Source of the DNA: Bacillota bacterium
GTDB taxonomy: Bacteria > Bacillota > Clostridia > Lachnospirales > Lachnospiraceae
Assembly (NCBI GenBank): GCA_023414355.1
Contig: JAEZOB010000067.1
Coordinates: 41,369 to 105,368 of the forward strand
Reading direction: 5' to 3'
Length of the DNA: 64,000 nt
In this document: in pieces, positions 9,759 through 16,956 of the stretch
How positions within the stretch are numbered: position 1 is the stretch's first letter
How the letters are laid out: the number at the start of each line of letters is the position of its first letter
The notes under the pieces: generated by a model
Database searches by the model: none
What the model was told of the DNA's origin: nothing
The model's input: only the letters and a program-made list of their open reading frames with translations
Made by a program: the position numbers and the translations under genes

Positions 9759-9783
9759 ATATTCTCCATATTGGGTAGTTGGG

Positions 9784-10206
9784 CTACTGCACTCTCGCAC
9801 AAAAATCTCTCACTGCAACTAATGCCTTTTTATTTCCTAGACACTTGGCCATCGTCAATCTATTGGCACCATTCCCATCTATATAATATTTATTGTCCTT
9901 CTTAATAACCTCTGGATACTCGTGATAAATGGTCATTGTATCTGGATGTAACAATAATTCTTCAAAGATATCCGAATTGTATCTAGTGAAATTAGTTAAT
10001 TTACATGCTCTTGTATCTAAAGCTTCTAGCCACGATATTTCACACCAATTTCTATTTGTTCCAACAACATCATCCGCATTAATAATCTCAATAGTAGGAA
10101 TCCCGATTCTTTCACAGTCTCCGCAGTCCTCTACTATAATTTTTTTCAATTCATTTACACGTTCCTCTGATAGACCTAATTTTTGAATTTTTTCTTCAAG
10201 TGTCAT
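9784..10206 (-). CDS. ParB/sulfiredoxin-like domain protein
   Basis: 140 residues. The segment IDGNGANRLTMAKCLG near residue 115 matches the DGxHR-type loop of ParB/Srx-fold domains that bind nucleotide and often act on DNA. Before it lie an acidic N-terminal helix and a CGDC pair at about residues 29-32. The RBS AGAGGTAAAT precedes the ATG. It heads a two-gene unit with the downstream membrane protein and is flanked by AACTTCYCA motifs. ParB-fold assignment is by motif only; whether it has CTPase or nuclease activity cannot be read from the sequence. Confidence 0.6.
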   Translation of the reverse strand: MTLEEKIQKLGLSEERVNELKKIIVEDCGDCERIGIPTIEIINADDVVGTNRNWCEISWLEALDTRACKLTNFTRYNSDIFEELLLHPDTMTIYHEYPEVIKKDNKYYIDGNGANRLTMAKCLGNKKALVAVRDFCARVQ

Positions 10207-10248
10207 ATATTTACCTCTTTTCTTCTCATCATTCTAATCAGATCTTAA

Positions 10249-10263
10249 ATATAGTGGGAAGTT
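10249..10263 (-). repeat. AACTTCYCA motif, site B
   Basis: The minus strand reads AACTTCCCACTATAT, matching site A at most positions. CTTCTCATCATTC at 10222-10234, in the opposite orientation, is identical to bases of site C near 11.28 kb, so this gap carries two inverted copies about 42 bases apart end to end. Confidence 0.4.
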
Positions 10264-10304
10264 CGCTTAAATCCCTTTAAAAATGAAATAATCTAACTCT
10301 GCAA

Positions 10305-11231
10305 CTAATTCATAAGTCTATGATTTTCCAATTCTTTTTTTGAAAGAAACATTGTATTAGTAACCATGTAACTTGTAATATATTTCTGTATTATAGTTTG
10401 TGCATTTTCGGTAAATTTACCGGAAATAGCAATAATCATTTTAGATATATAGATTTCTTTACCGTTTGTCATCTTATATGGTATTTTAAATGCACTCTCT
10501 ATTTGATTCGATATCTCAGTTATACTAGAAGTCGCAGATCCTTTCATATCTCCAGCTTTTGCTTGAACGCCATAGTATTCTGTTTCTTCAAATATGTTTT
10601 TAGTAACCAAAACATAATCCTTACCAAATTCCTTATTTCCATGATTAAAAATGACTTGTTCAAAACCTATTTTCTTAAAGAATGGGGTTAAATACATATT
10701 GCAAAACATCATTTCATCTTTCTCAAATTCTGGTATCCAGTAATTCCCTTTTAACTTCCTCTCTATTATTTTTTCTATATTATTACAGTATTCATGACAA
10801 TATTTAAAGACTTGTTCATAAAACTTGAAATCATCTATATTAAATAAAAATGAAATAAAAAAGGCTCTAAACATTGGATCTTCTTCATCATATTCATAGT
10901 TATTTACATAAACACCATCCATTGGTTGGCATATTTCATGCATTGTAAGCATATACTTTTTCATTGCCCAATCTTTATAAAATCCATCATAATCACCTAA
11001 TTTTTGTAGTTCAACCCATAATATATTCCCAAAACGGCAAACATTGATTTGTTCGAAAAATCCATCAAAACAATTACCTGACCAAACAACATTCTCTTCA
11101 AAATCGCAGTTTAATACATCAGTTTCATTTTCTTCAATACAACCTACAATTTCTCCAGATGATCTTTCCCTAACTTTATATGCTAAATCGCAATATTTCT
11201 CAATTTCTGTCTTATCAAAGTTGTTATTCAA
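10305..11231 (-). CDS. PD-(D/E)XK-like restriction nuclease
   Basis: 308 residues starting at a TTG that follows GGGGGAAG. The C-terminal half has the restriction-endonuclease signature: an acidic residue, GKDYV (catalytic Asp) and, after a short loop, GVQAKAG (Q-x-K) near residues 205-230, following a helix GFEQV. This is the order seen in Mrr-like and related nucleases. The N-terminal ~170 residues are acidic, Cys-containing and unrecognised; they may sense or bind a partner. The gene stands alone between two gaps with AACTTCYCA motifs, like a self-contained cassette. An anti-phage nuclease is likely, the target unknown. Confidence 0.68.
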   Translation of the reverse strand: MNNNFDKTEIEKYCDLAYKVRERSSGEIVGCIEENETDVLNCDFEENVVWSGNCFDGFFEQINVCRFGNILWVELQKLGDYDGFYKDWAMKKYMLTMHEICQPMDGVYVNNYEYDEEDPMFRAFFISFLFNIDDFKFYEQVFKYCHEYCNNIEKIIERKLKGNYWIPEFEKDEMMFCNMYLTPFFKKIGFEQVIFNHGNKEFGKDYVLVTKNIFEETEYYGVQAKAGDMKGSATSSITEISNQIESAFKIPYKMTNGKEIYISKMIIAISGKFTENAQTIIQKYITSYMVTNTMFLSKKELENHRLMN

Positions 11232-11274
11232 TTAGTCTTCCCCCTATTCATATACTATATTTTCCTTAGATTGG

Positions 11275-11290
11275 AACTTCTCATCATTCC
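11275..11290 (+). repeat. AACTTCYCA motif, site C
   Basis: AACTTCTCATCATTCC on the plus strand, in the gap between the nuclease gene and the recombinase fragment. It shares the 13-mer CTTCTCATCATTC with the site at 10222. Confidence 0.4.
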
Positions 11291-11359
11291 GCTTATATGC
11301 TTTTTGGCTAGAACCTTGTACATATGGCTATACTCAATTAACAGAAGTAGGGTAACCAT

Positions 11360-11653
11360 ATGCAATCAAATAAATCAAGCCGATTAGTTGAGCAATACTT
11401 GTCTTACCTTATTACTATCATAGGCCGCAGCAACAACACTATATTAGAATACCGCTTAGATCTGTTGCAGTTCTTTGACTTTGTTGCAACTAGTCGACTC
11501 CAAAAATGTTCGAATTTTCAATTTGTTGACATTGAATTTATTCGTTCTATTAGCCTTGGGGATATGTATGAATTTTTAGCCTATTGCCAAAACTCACTTC
11601 ATTCTGCACCGGGTACAAGAACAAGAAAGATTGTTTCTATGCGAACCCGTTAA
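11360..11653 (+). pseudogene. Truncated tyrosine recombinase, N-terminal domain only
   Basis: 97 codons encode a typical XerC/XerD-type SAM-like core-binding domain: YLSYLITIIGRSNNTILEYR with FFDFV, then ISLGDMYEFLAYC and TRTRKIVSMR. Full-length relatives run to about 300 residues with the catalytic R-H-R-Y domain; here translation ends just where that domain should begin. No catalytic remainder is seen in the following 250 bases. It is therefore a fragment and cannot recombine DNA. It lies amid the AACTTCYCA sites, making it a plausible relic of the enzyme that used them. Confidence 0.8.
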
Positions 11654-11899
11654 CCATGATGATCAGCTGAACATCGTGGCTTTCATAGTTTGATTAACTT
11701 AGTTAAAACATCCAAGCTATTATAACTCATTAAGAATTTTTGATATCCTTGTCTTCATATCTTGGTACATCATTTCATTAAAAGCTTCACTTTCACTTTT
11801 GTATTGATTTTGGCCATTGCTTCTCTAAACTGATCAACATTTATATCCAATACTGCGAAGATAAGGTGAATCTTCAATTAGTTGATTTTTGCCACAATG

Positions 11900-12766
11900 C
11901 TAACCTTTATAATAATTTTCAATGTTGACAAGTACCATTTTAGGAATATAGTAGTAATATATATTATTATTCCAATCTCCAATGCGATCTGTTTGCCGAT
12001 AATCATTATTATATATTTCTTTCGAAATACCAAAAAAGTCATAAACGTCGTCTTTATCAAAAAATGAAATTAGCGGACCTAGTTTAGCATTAAAATCTTG
12101 GAACTCAATCACTTCTCCAAATTCATTATTGATTTCGATTTCATCTAATGTCAAATGGGAATCATAATCTATATGTGTGTTCTTCTTATTATAATTTATT
12201 TTTGAATACGAGTGACATGCTTTAGAGGTCCTAGCACCACAACCACTACAAGAAGCCACTCTCCTACTACATATAACAGAACATGAACTTGCTAAATCCA
12301 AATCTATTTCCCCATTATTCTCATAGTAAAAAACGGAGTATGTTGTTACTGTATCGTATACGCTCCCGTTAAGAAAATTCGAGACAGCCGGCATAATTCC
12401 AGATCCTGCTGTTGGAGTAAATAAAGGTTTATTTTGCAGCAGATAATGCTGGCCACAGTTTATATTAAATTGGCCCAGTCCACCATAATTATATAGTTTT
12501 TTCTTGTTTTGAACAAAAGATACTCTAAAATAAGAACTGTGTTTAATAATTAATAAAGTATCACATAGTTCTCGACGCATTATTCCCGTAGTAAAACGAA
12601 AATCAACGTATTTCTGATGATACATTCTGCTGTAAATATTGGGCTGTATATTCAATACATCTACGAGAATCTTCACCAGCTGAGGCTCTGAAACTTGTGC
12701 CGTACTTTTTCCCGTTTTATTACAATATGACATTACTTTGCTATTAAATTCTTTTTTCAGATTCAT
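11900..12766 (-). CDS. Cys-rich protein of unknown function
   Basis: 288 residues with AGGAGG before the ATG. The first ~60 residues are helical and basic. A middle segment (about 165-190) holds a dense cysteine cluster, CSVIC then CSGCGARTSKAC, that looks like a metal site. The C-terminal part is rich in Asp, Asn and Tyr and ends with strands ending YYYYIPKMVLVNIENYY. I recognise no family. It is a stand-alone gene between two gaps holding AACTTCYCA-type motifs, so by company it may be another defence or selfish cassette. Function unassigned. Confidence 0.6.
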   Translation of the reverse strand: MNLKKEFNSKVMSYCNKTGKSTAQVSEPQLVKILVDVLNIQPNIYSRMYHQKYVDFRFTTGIMRRELCDTLLIIKHSSYFRVSFVQNKKKLYNYGGLGQFNINCGQHYLLQNKPLFTPTAGSGIMPAVSNFLNGSVYDTVTTYSVFYYENNGEIDLDLASSCSVICSRRVASCSGCGARTSKACHSYSKINYNKKNTHIDYDSHLTLDEIEINNEFGEVIEFQDFNAKLGPLISFFDKDDVYDFFGISKEIYNNDYRQTDRIGDWNNNIYYYYIPKMVLVNIENYYKG

Positions 12767-13259
12767 TGACGCCTCCTATGCGCACGAGTAACCCCTTTAA
12801 AGTTAATACCTTCTACTCAGAGTCTCCATTATTCACGAATTGTAGCATCTGTCCATCAAAACATAATGAGAAGTTAACATCCTGTAATAGTATGGAGCGA
12901 TTCTATGAAAAAAGCATTGTTCAAGTAGTTTACTAATAGCTCTTATAGAGTTTGATAAGCTTATTAATCTGTATTGTGGATGACTGCCATCATAAGACAT
13001 TTTCATTCTTTGTATTAAATATCAGCTATCATATTGCATTCGTTATTTCCTTAGGGCTGATATTATCCATACTCTTTTCTTAATCGCTAGCTAGAATCGA
13101 ACCTTTTTGATTATTTGATTCCATTGTAAATGCAAACCGAACCGATTATAAATATATAATTCATTGGTAGTTTCTAAATACTATTTTTCTTCAACCATAT
13201 GGGTTATTAATATAATGGGAATGACCAACACTATTCATCAGCACTCACAATATATTTTT
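12767..13259. other. Gene-free gap, 493 bases
   Basis: No reading frame with a ribosome site is visible on either strand. It holds motif site D (12862-12875) and a partial copy near 13210, but no convincing promoter, terminator or RNA gene. Confidence 0.5.
12862..12875 (-). repeat. AACTTCYCA motif, site D
   Basis: The minus strand reads AACTTCTCATTATG, matching site A at 12 of 14 positions. It lies between the Cys-rich gene and the Kiwa pair. Confidence 0.4.
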
Positions 13260-14282
13260 TCATGACACTGGATCAGCCAGTTTTTTTACATCTGTGTCAA
13301 ATTCATCACCTGTTATAGGAGAAGTGGTAAAGCGTTCATCAAATAAATCTATCAAGTTTTCCACATCTTGATATGTGTGAAGGTTTAACTTGTCTCCCGT
13401 GGTATCAAATACACCTTCCCATCTTGGTACTGTTTTCACCTTTTCCAAAAGTTCGCTGGCTGATTTGGTAATTACATGATAGTTCTTAATTCGCATCATC
13501 TTCTTGGCATACTTGGTTTGCTTTCTGTTGATATAGTCCGTCAATTTTTCACAGTTTGACACTAAGTCTAATGCAGTAATATCAGCAACAGCTCTGCCAG
13601 CGGTTGCACTTATAAACTCATTGAAGTTAAAGTGCCTTTGCATTAAGCTAGTATCTTTTGTAATAATATAGTCATCAAAGACAAGGAGATTGATTATTTT
13701 TGTAATAGGAAAAAGAGGCTCATCCATTTCGATAAATCTATCTTTATGTTCCGTAGCAAATACTTTAGCAAGGAAATTTTCCTGCTTTTTATTTGGTATA
13801 TTTGTTGGAGCAATGTACTGATATGCCCAGATTGTCTTTCCATCTCTACGAAAGCGGAATACAATGGCATCTGCATTATCCCGCTCCAACACAGAAAAAG
13901 CTCCTATATTCTCTTCTGAAATACTCAAAATTTCAAAAGGATTATATTCAGCACTTTGCTTAATAAGATAGAACTTATTCTGATTGTCTGCTACATTTTC
14001 TGCCATTACATACTCAGCATCCGCTGCCAAGAATTTCTCTTTAATAACACCAGCAATAGATTTCTCAATTTTCTTCTTAAAATCCCGTTCACCATGCTCA
14101 TAAAACAGGAAACGTTTCATGGTTGAATCTTCTGCTTTCATTATGATGAATACTTCAAATCCCCGCTCCTCATCCCGAAACATCTGATTCAATGCTACAG
14201 TTACAAATGCATGTGGATTTTGTTCTATTGTCTTTTCTTCTGTCACTTGGGTTGTTATTCCATCTTGTTGCTCCATTCTCAT
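13260..14282 (-). CDS. kwaB: Kiwa anti-phage protein KwaB (DUF4868)
   Basis: 340 residues from the ATG at 14282, nine bases after AGGAGG; the AUG two codons later is also possible. The body resembles DUF4868 proteins: a strand-helix N-terminal region with VYLIK-like strands (KFYLIKQSAEYNPFEIL), a central RFRRDGKTIWAYQ segment, and a helical C-terminus. KwaB partners the membrane protein KwaA in the Kiwa system, which senses phage at the membrane and acts on DNA-linked phage processes. The gene directly follows a four-helix membrane protein with a 14-base gap, exactly the Kiwa arrangement. Family assignment is by remembered similarity plus this context. Confidence 0.75.
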   Translation of the reverse strand: MRMEQQDGITTQVTEEKTIEQNPHAFVTVALNQMFRDEERGFEVFIIMKAEDSTMKRFLFYEHGERDFKKKIEKSIAGVIKEKFLAADAEYVMAENVADNQNKFYLIKQSAEYNPFEILSISEENIGAFSVLERDNADAIVFRFRRDGKTIWAYQYIAPTNIPNKKQENFLAKVFATEHKDRFIEMDEPLFPITKIINLLVFDDYIITKDTSLMQRHFNFNEFISATAGRAVADITALDLVSNCEKLTDYINRKQTKYAKKMMRIKNYHVITKSASELLEKVKTVPRWEGVFDTTGDKLNLHTYQDVENLIDLFDERFTTSPITGDEFDTDVKKLADPVS

Positions 14283-14295
14283 CTCAACTCTCCTC

Positions 14296-14934
14296 CTATG
14301 CATTTTTATTGTAAATTAAGAGAACATCATCTGTTATATTCTTCCATTTAACAATTTTATTCACATCAAGTTTCTTCATACAAATAGCTATGTATTTTTT
14401 ATCAGGGTCTCTACCTGATTCTTGTAAAAAATGTATTCGGTATACCTTGTATCCCAATATTGTTAAGATTGGGTTCTGATAATAGAGATTTGTTTTCCAC
14501 ATCAGCAAAAATATAAGAGCAAGAATTCCGCTGAACAGTAAAAATCCTCTCATCGTAATAAGATCATTAAGCAATAGTGGAAAAACAAATGTCATAAAGA
14601 ATGTAATTCCAGACTCCATCTTTTCCTCTTCAATTGCTACTTTATCTCCTGCGTCAGTGAAATCAGACATTTGTACATCTCTAAATTGCCACAAAGCAAT
14701 TATTCCCGAAACAATCCAAGCAACTGATAAGATCAAAACAATAAATGCTCCAAAATACTGATTTGACCACACTCTGACAAAGACTGCAAAATCGCCTTGA
14801 AACAGTTTTTGAAAGAAAAGTTTAACACTTGTTATAACATGATAATCAAAATATTTAATCATTATAAGTGCAAACAATGGAGTAAAAGACTGAATAATGA
14901 GCTTGCATTTGATTTTGTTATTTTGTCTTTCCAT
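14296..14934 (-). CDS. kwaA: Kiwa membrane protein KwaA
   Basis: 212 residues with GGGGGTAAT before the ATG. Four hydrophobic segments are visible: about 12-32, 60-82 (FIVLILSVAWIVSGIIALW), 108-124 and 128-148 (LFSGILALIFLLMW), followed by a ~55-residue soluble tail. KwaA proteins are about 200 residues with four membrane helices and sit directly upstream of KwaB, as here. The product should lie in the cell membrane and sense infection. Sequence of KwaA is poorly conserved, so the call leans on topology and its KwaB neighbour. Confidence 0.72.
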   Translation of the reverse strand: MERQNNKIKCKLIIQSFTPLFALIMIKYFDYHVITSVKLFFQKLFQGDFAVFVRVWSNQYFGAFIVLILSVAWIVSGIIALWQFRDVQMSDFTDAGDKVAIEEEKMESGITFFMTFVFPLLLNDLITMRGFLLFSGILALIFLLMWKTNLYYQNPILTILGYKVYRIHFLQESGRDPDKKYIAICMKKLDVNKIVKWKNITDDVLLIYNKNA

Positions 14935-15104
14935 ATTACCCCCATATAAGAAAATTTTGTCTATGAATGTTCAACCTTTCATCATTGCTATTACCAGAAT
15001 TCCCGCATGCATTATTACATTAATTTTTATATTTCTCTGATAAATGTATTTTACCATATTTCGTCAGCATAACAAGATATATTTGGAAATATTACACGCT
15101 ACAG

Positions 15105-15122
15105 AACTTCTCACATTATATA
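15105..15122 (+). repeat. AACTTCYCA motif, site F
   Basis: AACTTCTCACATTATATA on the plus strand, 170 bases upstream of kwaA. It marks the right edge of the cluster of such sites; none is seen further right with the same core. Confidence 0.4.
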
Positions 15123-15215
15123 TGGATTGTCTTCATATAGATATCTATTTGATTAAAACACAGATATATTACAATCTATAGAGCACGTTATGGCATATCT
15201 ATTGTAAAGTGGTAA

Positions 15216-15428
15216 ATGCCAAGACCGCAGATATACTTGCTCTATATCGTAGAAAGTGAACCGGATTGGTATGTGAAGCAGGTCACGGAGGACTTTGTGG
15301 TAAGGACAGAGTGGTTTCGTCTTAAGATTACTCATGAAGCAAGGTTGCATGGAACAGATGCAAGACTATTCGAGCCGAATACACCAAATAGTCCGCATCC
15401 TGTTTTCTCACAATTAAGGAACCCGTGA
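15216..15428 (+). pseudogene. Possible coding remnant, 70 codons
   Basis: An open frame with a coherent protein-like composition, including the stretch WFRLKITHEARLHGTDARLF, starts without a ribosome site and stops at 15428. It looks like the tail of a longer protein whose front is missing. I cannot name the family. Confidence 0.25.
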
Positions 15429-15514
15429 TTTTGTCAACATAATTTATTTGTAACTAATGAAAATCTTTGGAGAAAAGAATTATGATATCCAGGCAATTGG
15501 TAAAGGAGAATTTT

Positions 15515-16255
15515 ATGAATAACCAGAAAAATATTAAACGATTTGAAAGTCTCTTAGAAAAAGTTAATCGGAATGGAGTAAAAGAACTGATTAATTACAT
15601 CAGAGCTGATACAGACTTTTATTCTGCTCCGGCATCTACGCAGTTCCATCTTGCATGTGAGGGTGGTTTATTGCAGCACAGTCTCAATATATATTACAGT
15701 CTGGCTTTCAAAAAGCTGAGTCTCATGTGGAACAAAGTTCTTGAAAATATTGATGATGAAAGTATAATCCTTGTTGCTCTTTTACATGATTTATGTAAAG
15801 CCAATTTTTATGCCAAAGGTACAAGAAATCAAAAAACATACGATGTAGACAAAGTAGCAGCTGCACCAAAGCGCGATGTAAAACACGATGATATGGGTGA
15901 TTTTATTTGGGAATGTGTTTTAAAGTATGGAATTGATGATAAAATACCCCTTGGTCATGGAGAAAAGAGTGTTATACTCATAAGCCATTTTCTTGAATTA
16001 ACGATAGATGAGATTATGGCAATTCGGTGGCACATGGGTTTTAGTGAGGACAAGTCTTTGTATCCGAGTCTAGGAAAAGCTATGGAAGAATATCCACTTG
16101 TTTTAGCACTCCATGAAGCCGACCTGGAAGCATCAAAACTCATTGAAGCTCCCTTTGGAAATAAAGCAGAAGCGAATAATATTTTGCTAGAAATGGTAGA
16201 ACGTCCAGCTCATAATAATGACGATAACGAACCAAATCCCTTTGATGAGCCATAG
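15515..16255 (+). CDS. HD-domain phosphohydrolase
   Basis: 246 residues from the ATG at 15515, with AAAGGAGAATTTT before it; an upstream in-frame ATG lacks a site. The HD-superfamily metal ligands are seen as HSLNIYY near residue 62 and ALLHDLCK near 90, with later His residues in RWHMGF near 175. HD proteins hydrolyse nucleotides or phosphodiesters; stand-alone ones of this size are common in phages and plasmids. A strong hairpin terminator follows 47 bases after the stop, so the gene is a single transcription unit. Its substrate cannot be deduced. Confidence 0.75.
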   Translation: MNNQKNIKRFESLLEKVNRNGVKELINYIRADTDFYSAPASTQFHLACEGGLLQHSLNIYYSLAFKKLSLMWNKVLENIDDESIILVALLHDLCKANFYAKGTRNQKTYDVDKVAAAPKRDVKHDDMGDFIWECVLKYGIDDKIPLGHGEKSVILISHFLELTIDEIMAIRWHMGFSEDKSLYPSLGKAMEEYPLVLALHEADLEASKLIEAPFGNKAEANNILLEMVERPAHNNDDNEPNPFDEP

Positions 16256-16302
16256 AAATTTTGTGTAAATCATTTCATATATAAAAGATCCTTACATATA
16301 CT

Positions 16303-16334
16303 AAGAGCTCTCATAATGGAGAGCTCTTTCATTT
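16303..16334 (+). terminator. Rho-independent terminator after the HD gene
   Basis: AAGAGCTCTC pairs perfectly with GAGAGCTCTT around a six-base loop, followed by a short T-rich tail. The remaining ~300 bases before 16638 hold no gene I can support. Confidence 0.8.
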
Positions 16335-16637
16335 TACCTTTGAAGATGTTTTTGGAAGCAAAGAAATTTTATATTAAAGATGAGAGAATTCAATCATGTT
16401 TACATTTTCAGTACCAGTCAAAAACCAACATACACAAGAAACTATCTTAATTAACTTTAGAACAGGCCCCTTGGCAAGGGCAATCGAGGATGTGAGCTCA
16501 TAAATCTTGATGTCTCAGCTCTCTCATCCAAACCACAGTATGGTCTTTATTCCTTATTTATTACGTGACGGTTTTACTGAATGTTTTCATACCTTTCACA
16601 GCTAAGGTATATCTTTGTAAGCGACACAGGTTGGCAA

Positions 16638-16673
16638 AGGGTCCCTTCTGGTTAGAATACCAAATGGGACCCT
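16638..16673 (-). terminator. Terminator of the DUF1232 operon
   Basis: AGGGTCCC pairs with GGGACCCT, with an inner TGGT/ACCA stem. It lies 25 bases past the stop of the last minus-strand gene. Confidence 0.65.
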
Positions 16674-16698
16674 ATATTTTATCTTAAACTAGATCTTA

Positions 16699-16956
16699 TC
16701 ATTTTTTGAATATGCGTTTCTTGTATTCTTCAACCCAAATTAAGACAGATTCTTTAGATGCGCTGGCTTTAACACCTTTGATGAATTCCTCAAGCTGTTC
16801 ATTAGCTTTATCTGGATCTCCTGCAAAAGCTATGTCTCTTGCTTTATATGCGATTTGAGCGCAGTCAATACAAAGATGGAAAGTTGAAACAGCTTCCAAC
16901 ACCTTTCCTCGCTTTTCTTTTACTCCGCACCTCGCACAGATTTTAATATTCTTCAT
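16699..16956 (-). CDS. Small zinc-ribbon protein
   Basis: 85 residues from the ATG at 16956, preceded by GAGGAGGAATCCAGCA. Four cysteines form CARCG and, about 20 residues on, CIDCA, a compact zinc ribbon. The rest is a charged helical tail ending in Lys and Phe. The start overlaps the end of the upstream 649-residue gene by 14 bases, so the two are translationally coupled. Function unknown; it probably works with the two upstream gene products. Confidence 0.7.
   Translation of the reverse strand: MKNIKICARCGVKEKRGKVLEAVSTFHLCIDCAQIAYKARDIAFAGDPDKANEQLEEFIKGVKASASKESVLIWVEEYKKRIFKK

Noticed and set aside
13205..13220. A sixth AACTTCYCA site (reads ATTCCCATTATATT on the minus strand)
   Set aside because: It lacks the AACTTC core, so it was not counted.
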